A stretch of 64,000 bases of DNA from SIG607 sp036307305 (GTDB lineage Bacteria; Bacillota; Clostridia; Oscillospirales; Acutalibacteraceae): positions 38,964 to 102,963 of the forward strand of contig JAXJXV010000011.1 in NCBI GenBank assembly GCA_036307305.1, read 5' to 3'. Under the pieces are notes generated by a model. That model did not search any database, was not told the DNA's origin, and saw only the letters and a program-made list of their open reading frames with translations. Of this stretch, positions 42,947 through 51,339 are shown piece by piece. Position 1 is the first letter of the stretch; the number at the start of each line of letters is the position of its first letter. The position numbers were made by a program, and so were the translations under genes.

Positions 42947-44152
42947 CATATTATCAAACGTTTCTTTTATTGCCAATAAGAAATCCTTACTGTTAACGCC
43001 CTTTTTGTTTTCGAGAGTTGAAAGAGCAATAAGGTCTTTTGTCATTATGCCGTTTTCAATGGTTTTAATGGTAGCCTGTTCCATCTTATCAGCATACTCA
43101 ACGAGAGCATCTATACCGTCAATACTACCTCTCTTACGAAGAGCGCCTGTCCAAGCAAAAATAGTTGCAACAGGGTTTGTGCTTGTTTCCTCGCCGTTTC
43201 TGTATTTATAAAAATGACGGGTAACGGTTCCGTGAGCCGCTTCATACTCATACTTGCCGTCAGGAGAAACAAGAACGCTGGTCATCATAGCAAGACTGCC
43301 GAATGCAGTTGCAAGCATATCGCTCATTACGTCGCCGTCATAGTTCTTACAAGCCCAGATATAACCGCCCTTCGAACGTATAACTCTGGCAACGGCATCA
43401 TCAATAAGAGTGTAAAAATACTCAATACCCACAGCCTCAAATTTTTCTTTATACTCTGCCTCATAAATCTCAGCAAAAATATCCTTAAAACGATGGTCGT
43501 AGGTTTTAGAAATGGTATCCTTACTGGAGAACCATAAATCCTGCTTTTTATCAAGAGCATATTCAAAACAGGAACGGGCAAAGCTTTCGATTGATGAATC
43601 AATATTATGAAGTCCCTGAACAATACCGTCGCTGTTTTTAAAGGTAAGAATGGTCTGCTTTCTTACGTTACCGTTTTCATCAGTAACAACAAGCTCGGCA
43701 GTTTCTCCCTTGTTCACCTTAAATTCAACGTTTTTATAAACGTCGCCATAAGCGTGACGGGCAATGATAATTGGCTTTTCCCAGTTAGAAACAACAGGCT
43801 TGATTCCGTTGACGATTACGGGTTCTCTGAAAACTGTACCGTCAAGAATAGCTCTTACAGTTCCGTTAGGGCTTTTCCACATTTCCTTGAGATTATATTC
43901 TTCAACACGCTGAGCGTTCGGAGTAATGGTAGCGCATTTTACGCCAACCCCGTATTTCTTAATAGCCTCGGCAGCATCTATGGTTACCTTATCATCCGTT
44001 TCATCACGGTAAGGAAGACCAAGGTCATAATATTCACTCTTTAGGTCTATATAAGGCAGAATAAGAATATCTTTAATCCACTGCCATAATACTCTGGTCA
44101 TTTCGTCGCCGTCAAGCTCTACTATGGGCGTCGTCATTTTTATTTTGTCCAT
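42944..44152 (-). CDS. icd: NADP-dependent isocitrate dehydrogenase (type II)
   Basis: This 402-aa enzyme oxidatively decarboxylates isocitrate to 2-oxoglutarate. It begins MTTPIVELDGDEMTRVLWQWIKD like the eukaryotic-type homodimeric IDHs, with the substrate loop KSPNGTVRAILDGTVFREPI, IIARHAYGDVY and YEAAHGTVTRHFYK with the NADP-binding residues. Length is normal (about 400-410). It is monocistronic; its SD is GGGAGGAA. In a fermenting anaerobe it would feed glutamate synthesis. Confidence 0.97.
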   Translation of the reverse strand: MDKIKMTTPIVELDGDEMTRVLWQWIKDILILPYIDLKSEYYDLGLPYRDETDDKVTIDAAEAIKKYGVGVKCATITPNAQRVEEYNLKEMWKSPNGTVRAILDGTVFREPVIVNGIKPVVSNWEKPIIIARHAYGDVYKNVEFKVNKGETAELVVTDENGNVRKQTILTFKNSDGIVQGLHNIDSSIESFARSCFEYALDKKQDLWFSSKDTISKTYDHRFKDIFAEIYEAEYKEKFEAVGIEYFYTLIDDAVARVIRSKGGYIWACKNYDGDVMSDMLATAFGSLAMMTSVLVSPDGKYEYEAAHGTVTRHFYKYRNGEETSTNPVATIFAWTGALRKRGSIDGIDALVEYADKMEQATIKTIENGIMTKDLIALSTLENKKGVNSKDFLLAIKETFDNM

Positions 44153-44232
44153 CTTTATTCCTCCCGAATAATCAATAATTCCAAATAATTATACATTATT
44201 ATTCGGGAAAATAAAAGACTTTTTTTAAAATT

Positions 44233-45135
44233 TTATACTTGTAACAATTTTTTGGTTGTGTTAATGCCTATAATTTTATCTTTTGACAGATAATTTTTGC
44301 TTTGGAAATCAAATACAGCCTGAACCGAACCGTTTCCCCAAATACCATCAAAGCTACCGTCCTTTTTCAGCGATGCCGACATATCATAACCAAGGTCGTA
44401 AAGCCGCTTTTGGAAGAAGCGGTTAAGAGAAGTATATTTACTACCCTTTTTAATAAGAATTTTTCGGGCGACTTCTTCACACTCACTGCCCCAAATTCCA
44501 TCGGCGCCGTATTTCTCAAAGGTAAATCCATCATTAATAGCAGCCTGTTGCCATAACAGAACAAGATTTTCTTTATCAGTTTCTTTTAAATCAAGAAACT
44601 CTATTAAACCCTCTGCAACTGCTAAGGCATACGCCTGTTGTCCTTCGCTGTCGGTTATAAATTTATAGTCGTTTTTACCGTCCATAAATCCGCCCTCAAC
44701 CAGAACGGCGGGTATTTTATTTTGGTTAATAACCTGAAAATCAGCTCGTTTAACACCTCTGCCCTTAAGCCCTGTATACTTTACCAGTTTTTTATAAATC
44801 AGTTGCGCTAATCTATCGTCTTTTTCGGTATAATTTCTGTCGGTATATACCTCAACCCCCGTAGCATCACTCCATACGCTTTTATAGGCGTTGTGATGAA
44901 TAGATACAACTGCGCTAACCCCCTGATTTAAATATTTTGACACTCTGTAGCTTAATGATTCATCAGTGTTACCCTCATTTTCATCTGTATAGATTATCTG
45001 ACAATCATATTTACTGAGAATTTCTGCCGTTTTCTTTCTCACGGCATCATTCAAAGTCCATTCCTTAATGCCGTCAGGTGTTTGCTTTCCTGAAGTAAAA
45101 AGACCGTGTCCTGCATCAAGTGCAATTTTCTTCAT
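44233..45135 (-). CDS. N-acetylmuramoyl-L-alanine amidase, phage-lysin type
   Basis: This 300-aa enzyme has an Amidase_3 domain (1-180) with zinc ligands in LDAGHG, SIHHNA and the catalytic Glu in VEGGFMDG. A C-terminal part of about 120 residues carries two peptidoglycan-binding-like repeats (GADGIWGSECEE and GSFDGIWGNGSVQAVFDFQ). No signal peptide, as for endolysins. It is last in a three-gene reverse block with tail-type proteins, 44 bp after the preceding stop. It cuts the bond between MurNAc and the stem peptide. Confidence 0.9.
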   Translation of the reverse strand: MKKIALDAGHGLFTSGKQTPDGIKEWTLNDAVRKKTAEILSKYDCQIIYTDENEGNTDESLSYRVSKYLNQGVSAVVSIHHNAYKSVWSDATGVEVYTDRNYTEKDDRLAQLIYKKLVKYTGLKGRGVKRADFQVINQNKIPAVLVEGGFMDGKNDYKFITDSEGQQAYALAVAEGLIEFLDLKETDKENLVLLWQQAAINDGFTFEKYGADGIWGSECEEVARKILIKKGSKYTSLNRFFQKRLYDLGYDMSASLKKDGSFDGIWGNGSVQAVFDFQSKNYLSKDKIIGINTTKKLLQV

Positions 45136-45179
45136 AAATTATATCACCTCCTCTCTTTAAGCATAGCAGAAACATAAAT

Positions 45180-46106
45180 TTATGTTACACTCCAGCCCTT
45201 TCTTAATGCAATTTCTTCGCCGTTTTGGCCTGACTCTCTAAGTCGCTGTAAATTAGTTTCACCAACAATCAGCTTATAGGTAGCTTCAATTTTTTCAGGA
45301 ATATAAAAAGTAACACTGCTGTCACTGTGAATAACGATATGGGTAGCCTCTGCGATTTCTTCTAACGGTAAAGAATTGTTAGTTATAAATACACTCCATT
45401 GTCCTCCGTCATCACCTATAAAACTAATATCAGTTTTATCTATACTTGTTATAGCGTATTTCTTTTCGTATGAATACCAACCAAAATCCGTAGGCGGTGT
45501 TGAAAAACATCCGCTATAGGTTTTTTCTGTGTAAGTAGCATAATCCTTCAGAGCGTTTATGATGCTTATCATACTGTCAACTGATAATTTATTACAGCCT
45601 GTGAACGTCCAACCGTTTCCAATCACACCTTCAACGGTTAAATTTTCAAGGTTTTGAACGTTGTTGAATTTAAGACCCGGTGTGGTTTCGCTTACAATAA
45701 GTTTGCGGATTGTAACAAGTTTTGAATTATCAAAGGCGCTTCCTGTATTATTTACAGAATTTCTTAAATCTATCGGCACTTTCGTATCGGTTATTCGAGA
45801 ATAACAAAACATAAATGATGCGTTTTCACTTGCATTAATAGTGTAAATCGGATTATATATGCTATCATACCAACAGGTACCTGCAAAAGCATAAAGATAA
45901 TTAATTCTGTATCCGTCACTTTGCCTTACGTTCCATTCTCTGATTATCTCGGCTTCCATTCCTTTTTGGTAACCGCCACTATAAACAGCTTCAATGTTAT
46001 CAGACAGTTCACCTGACTTTATTTCATTATTTGAATTGGTTTTTTCTCTGATTTTGTTACAGGCGTTTATATAATCATTAAGCGGCATTACTGCATATTC
46101 ACTCAT
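45180..46106 (-). CDS. phage-tail-associated hypothetical protein
   Basis: This 308-aa protein begins [23 protein letters not shown] and contains a leucine-rich/surface-repeat-like middle ([43 protein letters not shown]), a pattern I associate with tail appendage proteins in Clostridia prophages. No catalytic motif is visible. It overlaps the collagen-like gene by 4 nt (ATGA) and precedes the lysin, so a receptor-binding or baseplate-attachment role is inferred from context only. Confidence 0.75.
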   Translation of the reverse strand: MSEYAVMPLNDYINACNKIREKTNSNNEIKSGELSDNIEAVYSGGYQKGMEAEIIREWNVRQSDGYRINYLYAFAGTCWYDSIYNPIYTINASENASFMFCYSRITDTKVPIDLRNSVNNTGSAFDNSKLVTIRKLIVSETTPGLKFNNVQNLENLTVEGVIGNGWTFTGCNKLSVDSMISIINALKDYATYTEKTYSGCFSTPPTDFGWYSYEKKYAITSIDKTDISFIGDDGGQWSVFITNNSLPLEEIAEATHIVIHSDSSVTFYIPEKIEATYKLIVGETNLQRLRESGQNGEEIALRKGWSVT

Positions 46107-46846
46107 TGTCCTACCTCCGATACGTCAAAAAAATTACCAAGAACCGAAGCAATAATTTGCTGTTTATCAGCATCAGTTATAACGTAACTGTCGCCTTTTT
46201 CACCCTGTTCTCCTTTATCTCCCTTATCACCTTGAGGGCCAACGTCGCCTTTTTCTCCTTGCAAACCCTGTGGACCCGTATCTCCTTTTTCTCCACGGTC
46301 GCCCTTGTCGCCTTTTATACCCGCGATACCTTGTTCGCCCTTTTCACCGCGGTCGCCTTTTTCACCCTTATCGCCCTTATCTCCCTTAGGACCGATAAAA
46401 GCGCCGCTGTCAGCGTCATCACGAACACTCTGCGCTATATCCTTAGCAGCAGAACACATAGCTATCAATTGCTCGTACTCACTAAGTGTAGGACTCTGCG
46501 GTAAAACAGCATCTTTAAAACCGCTTTTAATTACCTCAACGTAAGCCTCGTCTGTGGTAATTCTACTGCTATCCTTTATACCGTATAGCGATACGTGAAA
46601 ACCGGCTTCTCTGATTACCTCAAAGGGTACGATATAGGTTTCATCACCTACGTAATTATTTGAAGTATCATCTAGCAGTAAGCTTACGCTGATGCTTTTT
46701 TCCGGTACACTGAAAATTGCTGTTTTTGCATATCCTTGCCATTCGTCACTGTAAACGAATTTAATAGCAAGAAAATTCACGCTGTCAGCAACTACAGTAT
46801 CATGAAAAATAACAATTTTTTGACCATTTACTTCTGAATAAATCAT
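46103..46846 (-). CDS. phage tail/baseplate protein with collagen-like repeat
   Basis: This 247-aa protein has an N-terminal baseplate-like beta domain (about 1-115: [20 protein letters not shown]) and a helical segment (about 118-150). About 23 uninterrupted G-X-Y triplets follow (about 152-220, rich in GDK, GEK and GPQ), then a short C-terminal helix ending DVSEVGQ. The collagen-like rod would form a trimeric fibre stalk. GAAAGGTG marks the ATG at 46846 rather than the frame start at 46915. The repetitive GC-rich DNA of the triplets is prone to slippage. Confidence 0.88.
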   Translation of the reverse strand: MIYSEVNGQKIVIFHDTVVADSVNFLAIKFVYSDEWQGYAKTAIFSVPEKSISVSLLLDDTSNNYVGDETYIVPFEVIREAGFHVSLYGIKDSSRITTDEAYVEVIKSGFKDAVLPQSPTLSEYEQLIAMCSAAKDIAQSVRDDADSGAFIGPKGDKGDKGEKGDRGEKGEQGIAGIKGDKGDRGEKGDTGPQGLQGEKGDVGPQGDKGDKGEQGEKGDSYVITDADKQQIIASVLGNFFDVSEVGQ

Positions 46847-46972
46847 AATTTCACCTTTCTGTTTTTTGTCAGTCGGATAAAACCGCGCAACACTAAACCC
46901 GACTGCATTAAACATAATACACAGCTAATTTGCGACATTCACCGACATCTTATAAAATTTTTTAAAAAAGAC

Positions 46973-47002
46973 TTGATTTATATGTATAACATAGTGTATA
47001 AT
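46973..47002 (+). promoter_or_regulatory. promoter of tRNA-Leu
   Basis: TTGATT (46973-46978), an 18-nt spacer and TATAAT (46997-47002), 15 bp before the tRNA. Confidence 0.6.
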
Positions 47003-47016
47003 ACTGTCTGTAATTT

Positions 47017-47103
47017 GCCGGTGTGATGGAATTGGCAGACGTAGTGGACTCAAAATCCACCGGTGGCGACACCGTGCCGGTTCGAGTCCGGCCACCGGCA
47101 CCA
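47017..47103 (+). tRNA. tRNA-Leu (anticodon CAA)
   Basis: An 87-nt class II tRNA with acceptor GCCGGTG/CACCGGC and encoded CCA. The anticodon stem is GTGGA/TCCAC with loop CTCAAAA (anticodon CAA, reads UUG), with a long variable arm and GGTTCGAGTCC T-arm. Confidence 0.97.
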
Positions 47104-47107
47104 TACT

Positions 47108-47159
47108 GAGTGTTCATAACCAACTTGAAGGTTGGAAATGGACACTCGATTTCTTTTTG
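47108..47159 (+). terminator. terminator of tRNA-Leu
   Basis: GAGTGT/ACACTC plus an inner CCAAC/GTTGG stem form a long imperfect hairpin, followed by a T-rich tract. Confidence 0.7.
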
Positions 47160-47274
47160 TTCGTTTTTGAGTAGGGTTATCCCTGCTCTTTTTTATTACA
47201 CACCTCTCTCAAAGTGTGTAACACACTATGATGTTTTTAAAACTGAAGTTTGTAAATCTATCAAGAGGTTTTTC

Positions 47275-47303
47275 TTGACTTTCATATTGTAGTATGTTAT
47301 TAT
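47275..47303 (+). promoter_or_regulatory. promoter of structured RNA
   Basis: TTGACT (47275-47280), a 17-nt spacer and TATTAT (47298-47303). The expected start is G47310, exactly where the RNA's 5' stem begins. Confidence 0.7.
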
Positions 47304-47309
47304 TTTTTT

Positions 47310-47516
47310 GCCAAACAAACTTAATAATTTATACAGTATAGGTGTTTTTATCGTTTTATGGGATAATTGCGCTCTATTTACACATTTTAATATTGGATAA
47401 AATGCAATTCCAATTATATAAGTGTGTGCTTAGAGCATCTATGCTGTATAAGTTTGTTTGGCGACAATCGGGGTTGCGTTTTTCGATGCGTTAACTTCGG
47501 TTGGCGCATTTTTTTA
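47310..47516 (+). ncRNA. structured non-coding RNA or leader (6S-like rod, unassigned)
   Basis: The first bases GCCAAACAAACTTA pair with TAAGTTTGTTTGGC ending at 47462, and after a 7-nt bulge ATACAGTATAGGTG pairs with CATCTATGCTGTAT, making a 28-bp closing stem. It encloses a small arm (TTATC/GATAA) and a longer arm (GCTCTA/TAGAGC, ACACA/TGTGT, ATTGGA/TCCAAT). A promoter begins it and a TTCG-tetraloop terminator ends it. There is no ORF. Shape and size resemble 6S RNA, but a riboswitch-like leader for the next small gene is equally possible; no conserved primary motif convinces me. Confidence 0.6.
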
Positions 47517-47517
47517 T
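47485..47517 (+). terminator. terminator of structured RNA
   Basis: ATGCGTTAAC, loop TTCG, GTTGGCGCAT (47486-47509) followed by T7. It ends 24 bp before the start of the Cys-rich gene. Confidence 0.88.
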
Positions 47518-47540
47518 TTTAAGGGGAAGGAGGAATTCAA

Positions 47541-47711
47541 ATGGCACGTTGTCCCTACTTAGATTACGAATCCAGAGGAGCTTTCTTTTCTCAGGGAGAT
47601 TATTACTGTAACCTGTGCAAAAAGACGCTGTCCGAGTCCGAGGTGGACTATAAATGCAAAACCGACTACGGTGACGACTACAAGGAGTGTACAGTTTATA
47701 AGAACCGTTAA
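47541..47711 (+). CDS. 56-aa Cys-rich small protein
   Basis: The ORF has an excellent SD (GGGGAAGGAGG, 47522-47532) and encodes 56 residues beginning MARCPYLDYESRG. Cysteines are at 4, 23, 26, 39 and 49 (YYCNLCKKTL has the CxxC), suggesting a zinc or Fe-S knuckle. It ends ECTVYKNR. I recall similar short proteins in gut Clostridia but no assigned function. It lies right after the terminator of the structured RNA and may be controlled by read-through. Confidence 0.8.
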   Translation: MARCPYLDYESRGAFFSQGDYYCNLCKKTLSESEVDYKCKTDYGDDYKECTVYKNR

Positions 47712-47796
47712 TTGCGACGAATTTACTGGCAGAACGCTGTACCCACCTTTTTTGTATCGTGTTCTGCTAAAAATATGAATTAGAGGAAAATTAATT

Positions 47797-48420
47797 ATGG
47801 ATTGGGGCGCAGCTATTGTATTTATTTTAAGCATTATCGGAGCTGTCATACTTTCCGGTGGAGATGTGCTTTTCGGCATTATCGCGTTTCTACTAATTTT
47901 TTGCATATTGGCTGCAATTAAAGGTGTAATAAAGTATTTAGTTTTTGACAATACCAAAAACAGCGAACCCGAAATTTCTTCATCTGCAAACTCAAATGTT
48001 AAAATAGTCCTTGATGAACAACATTTTGTTTTAGTACATGACCAAGTGATTAAGTTCCTGCGGACATACTCTTCAGCGCTACCTTACGAGTGGTATCATT
48101 ACTTTATTTCTCAAACTTTTGAGCATGCTGGAGGTACAACTGAAGGTTTTTTGGAGTTCAAAATATTGCTTGGTAATTGGTGGGATAGCTTACTGTACAA
48201 TTCACCAGATATAAAAGATTATATGATGTCAGTTTTTAGCTTTGATGCAAGCGAAAACACTTTCACATACAGAATTAGAACCGGTATTTGTTCCGGCGGT
48301 TCATATCCCCAAGATAAAATCACAAAAATGATTCATACGTATTTGAACGAATATGAGGCTACACATAATTGCATACATTTAACAAAAGATAGTTTCGGTG
48401 CCAAGTATAGTAATATCTAA
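47797..48420 (+). CDS. uncharacterised membrane-anchored protein
   Basis: This 207-aa protein has two N-terminal membrane helices (about 3-20 and 24-46) followed by a soluble domain of about 150 residues with a conserved-looking aromatic core (LPYEWYHYFISQTFEHAGGTT, LGNWWDSLLYNSPD). A GAGGAAA SD precedes the ATG, 85 bp after the Cys-rich gene. I do not recognise the domain. It ends at its own hairpin. Confidence 0.75.
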   Translation: MDWGAAIVFILSIIGAVILSGGDVLFGIIAFLLIFCILAAIKGVIKYLVFDNTKNSEPEISSSANSNVKIVLDEQHFVLVHDQVIKFLRTYSSALPYEWYHYFISQTFEHAGGTTEGFLEFKILLGNWWDSLLYNSPDIKDYMMSVFSFDASENTFTYRIRTGICSGGSYPQDKITKMIHTYLNEYEATHNCIHLTKDSFGAKYSNI

Positions 48421-48481
48421 TAATTTTTATTATTTTACCGAAGAAGGTTGAGAAACCTGCTCATATTGCATTATAATTCAA

Positions 48482-48522
48482 AAACAAATCCGCTGATATA
48501 ACCAGCGGATTTGTTGTTTAAA
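48482..48522 (+). terminator. hairpin terminator
   Basis: AACAAATCCGCTG (48483-48495) and CAGCGGATTTGTT (48503-48515) pair perfectly over 13 bp, followed by a broken T-run. Confidence 0.7.
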
Positions 48523-48595
48523 GCAGAGTCTAATCATTCTTTATAAATGATTAAACTGTTTATTTTATGAATAAAAATGAGCGAATTACAACAAT

Positions 48596-49399
48596 TTAAT
48601 TTTCTCCATTTATTGTCGTAATAATTTCAGAGCAATCTTTTAATACAAGGTCGGGTTTATCCTCGCTGCTTTCAAGGATTTCTTTTGTTGTTTCGCCACT
48701 CATAACGAGTATGCTCAGCACACCTGCATTCAGACCACTTTTAACGTCGGTATATATTCTGTCGCCGATTACTGCAGTCTGCTCTTTACCGTACCCCGTT
48801 TTTTCCATAGCAAGTATGGGCATTATAGGCTGTGGTTTTCCAACAAGTTCAGGACGTCTGCCCGTACAGTTATAAATCATTTCGCAAAAGCTTCCGCAGT
48901 CGGGAACGCTTCCGAATTCCGTAGGGCACACTATATCAAGATTGGTTGCAACGTACTTAACGTTCTCTTTTGTTAGCAGAATTTCACAAACGTCGTGAAG
49001 CTTTTTGAATGTAAGCTCTGTGTCGTTACCCATAACAATAAGGGTTGTTTCATCAACGCTGTCGGTAAGGCAAAATCCCTCTTTAATAAACTCTTCTTTA
49101 AGTGACTGTGTACCGCAAACGTAGATTTTCTCGTCTGGGTAATTGTTCTTAAGGAAATACACAGTTGCCTGAGAAGACGTAATAAATTCATCCTCGGTTG
49201 CAGTAATACCTAATTTATTAAGCTTAGCTATATAATCCTTTACGCTTTTTGAAGAATTATTGGTCATATACATATAAGTTGCGCCGCTATCCTTGATAGT
49301 TGAGAGCAACTCTTTTGTGAAATCATACAGGAGGTTACCGAGATACAAGGTTCCGTCCATATCAAAAAGGTATAATTTAATATTCTTCAGTCTGTTCAT
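48596..49399 (-). CDS. HAD-IIA family sugar/nucleotide phosphatase (NagD-like)
   Basis: This 267-aa HAD hydrolase has motif I LFDMDGTLYLG, motif II MTNNSSKS, a C2-type cap (residues about 80-180), the conserved VGKPQP and motif IV IGDRIYTDVKSG. It dephosphorylates small phosphosugars or nucleotides. It overlaps the upstream SDR gene by 23 bp, so both are translated from one messenger. Substrate unknown. Confidence 0.92.
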   Translation of the reverse strand: MNRLKNIKLYLFDMDGTLYLGNLLYDFTKELLSTIKDSGATYMYMTNNSSKSVKDYIAKLNKLGITATEDEFITSSQATVYFLKNNYPDEKIYVCGTQSLKEEFIKEGFCLTDSVDETTLIVMGNDTELTFKKLHDVCEILLTKENVKYVATNLDIVCPTEFGSVPDCGSFCEMIYNCTGRRPELVGKPQPIMPILAMEKTGYGKEQTAVIGDRIYTDVKSGLNAGVLSILVMSGETTKEILESSEDKPDLVLKDCSEIITTINGEN

Positions 49400-50228
49400 T
49401 ATAAATTTCTTCAGCCTTTCTACCTATTTTTTTACATTCCGCCAAATCGGTTTTAATCTTTTTAAGCTTCATTTTCCCCCATACGTCAAAAATACGTGGA
49501 CCTATCCAACAACCGTAAGGTGTACTATTATATATTCCCTCAACCGCGCATAAACAAGCCTTACGAGGCGGCATAAAAATCAGTTTCATAGGATGCTTAA
49601 TAAGAGCAAATATTAGCTTTGGATAGTGATTGGTAATACCCGTAAAAGTAATCCCCGGATGAACTATAGACAGCATATCCTGATTATCCTTAAATAGTTC
49701 GTATAGAGAAAACATAAGATATCGTTTAGCGTTGCCGTAAACAAGACTTGCCCTTTTACGCTTAGCAAAATCTATATCATCAAAATCGGCTTTACCGTAG
49801 CGGTGGGCAATACTGCCCATAACCACTACTCTGCCCCGTCTTTCACACAAAAGATGCATTAATTCTTTAATAATATAATAGGGGGAAACAAAGTTGATGG
49901 TAAAAACGTTATCGTAGCCGCTATCGCTTTTATATCGCGGTATACTGTACGCACCTGCATTATGTATAAAAACATCAATGCCATATTTTTTCAGTTCTTT
50001 AACGGCCATTTTAACACTTTCTATTGATGATAAATCAGCCGTAATATTTATAATGTTTGCATCAGCAAAATCATTTTTCAGACTATCTTTTAAAGCCATT
50101 GATTTTTCTTTGTTTCTGTCCACAAGAATCAAGGAAGCTTTCCTCTTTAGCAATTCTTTGCAAAGAGGAATTCCAATACCGCCTGTTGCCCCTGTGATAG
50201 CTACTGTTTTCCCATATATACTGTCCAT
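49377..50228 (-). CDS. short-chain dehydrogenase/reductase
   Basis: This 283-aa Rossmann protein has TGATGGIG cofactor motif, LVDRNKEK after strand 2 (NADP preference by the basic residues), HNAG, and the active-site Tyr-Lys pair in YGNAKRYL. A longer C-terminal region (KHPMKLIFMPPRKACLCAVEGI) resembles retinol-dehydrogenase-like SDRs. It is preceded by a metallophosphoesterase (5-bp gap) and followed by the HAD gene. Substrate unknown. Confidence 0.92.
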   Translation of the reverse strand: MDSIYGKTVAITGATGGIGIPLCKELLKRKASLILVDRNKEKSMALKDSLKNDFADANIINITADLSSIESVKMAVKELKKYGIDVFIHNAGAYSIPRYKSDSGYDNVFTINFVSPYYIIKELMHLLCERRGRVVVMGSIAHRYGKADFDDIDFAKRKRASLVYGNAKRYLMFSLYELFKDNQDMLSIVHPGITFTGITNHYPKLIFALIKHPMKLIFMPPRKACLCAVEGIYNSTPYGCWIGPRIFDVWGKMKLKKIKTDLAECKKIGRKAEEIYNEQTEEY

Positions 50229-50233
50229 ATAAC

Positions 50234-51277
50234 TTATTTTAAAGAAAATTCTTTTGTTGAAATATAAGGACCTACACCGCTAACCCCTTTTGTATCCGTG
50301 GGCGCTATACCAAAAATCCAATCACATTCCATACCTTCAACCTTTACATTAAGGTCATCATCAATTTCAACTATTGCAGAAAGCGGCTCAGAAAAATACC
50401 ACGTCTGGTCACCAAAAACAATATCAGTAAGCTTTGTGGTGATTTTTGAAACGGCATTACCCTTTTCATCGTATATATAATCATCAAAGGTGTGCTCATC
50501 GCTGTAATGAGGTTCCTTATCTACCCACCAAAAACCACAAGCAAGTGTGTTTACGTCGAAATAAACCATACCGTCAAGCATATCAAGATGGTCGGTATGG
50601 TAGTGTCCGTTAACCGACATAATTACGGTGTTCTTTTTCTTTTTATTTGCTCTGTTGAAAATATCTCTTACCTTCTGCGCGTCACAGGAGGCACCTGCAA
50701 ATTCCCAACCCTCAAGTCCTGAGAAACCTGCATGACTGACAACTATACAATGCATATCCTTATCAGAAGCGTCATCAATAACCTTTTCAAGCCATTCAAG
50801 CTGAGCCTCACCGAGACAGTTTCTTACTTTGTGCTGTATAGGAGCCATATTAAGACCTGTAGCCGTACGGACAAGCTCACCCGTCTCACAGTCATAATAG
50901 TGGTTTGTATCTACACAAATAATACGGAACTTACCGTTATCAGCATAAAAATATCCAGTATTTCCGTCACCGATTTTTCCATCCTTTGTACCCCAGACAG
51001 CATTTTTATCATTAGTCATATACTGAGAAACAAAACTCATATAGTCGTCTTTGCCCTCGGTATCGTGGTTGCCGTAGCAACCGTAAAAATCAAGCCCACA
51101 GTTATACAGTTCATTTAGTATTTCAGGTGAATGAGCGTAATCGTTACAGAAATCGCCACCGTGAATTATACAATCTACGTTAGCATTTTTTGCCTTTTCA
51201 ATCACCTTGTCAAGATGCTCTACCGTTGCATAGCGGTTTCTTGCATAATGAAAATCAGCGAATACAGAAAATTTCAT
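50234..51277 (-). CDS. calcineurin-like metallophosphoesterase
   Basis: This 347-aa protein has the full metallophosphoesterase set: FADFHYA (D-x-H), HGGDFCND, CYGNHD, VSHAG and NGHYHTDH. No signal peptide. Such proteins cleave phosphodiesters or phosphomonoesters. It heads a three-gene reverse operon (metallophosphoesterase, SDR, HAD). The operon suggests processing of a phosphorylated metabolite, but no pathway is named by the neighbours. Confidence 0.92.
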   Translation of the reverse strand: MKFSVFADFHYARNRYATVEHLDKVIEKAKNANVDCIIHGGDFCNDYAHSPEILNELYNCGLDFYGCYGNHDTEGKDDYMSFVSQYMTNDKNAVWGTKDGKIGDGNTGYFYADNGKFRIICVDTNHYYDCETGELVRTATGLNMAPIQHKVRNCLGEAQLEWLEKVIDDASDKDMHCIVVSHAGFSGLEGWEFAGASCDAQKVRDIFNRANKKKKNTVIMSVNGHYHTDHLDMLDGMVYFDVNTLACGFWWVDKEPHYSDEHTFDDYIYDEKGNAVSKITTKLTDIVFGDQTWYFSEPLSAIVEIDDDLNVKVEGMECDWIFGIAPTDTKGVSGVGPYISTKEFSLK

Positions 51278-51291
51278 AATATACCTCCAAA

Positions 51292-51333
51292 ATAAAAAAG
51301 GGAAAGTAAAACTTTATCAGTTCTCTTTCCCTT
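51292..51333 (-). terminator. terminator of the rhamnosidase operon
   Basis: AAGGGAAAG (51298-51306) and CTTTCCCTT (51325-51333) pair perfectly. The reverse-strand T-run corresponds to the A-run at 51292-51297. It separates this operon from the metallophosphoesterase operon. Confidence 0.8.
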
Positions 51334-51339
51334 CTCTAA

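Noticed and set aside
46106..46544. Forward frames rich in Phe/Ser/Pro opposite the collagen-like gene
   Set aside because: They are antisense reading of the G-X-Y repeats and have no SD.
47017..47103. tRNA-Leu as attachment site of the phage-type module
   Set aside because: The module lies on the 5' side of the tRNA, no integrase is present and I found no repeat of the tRNA 3' end beyond it.
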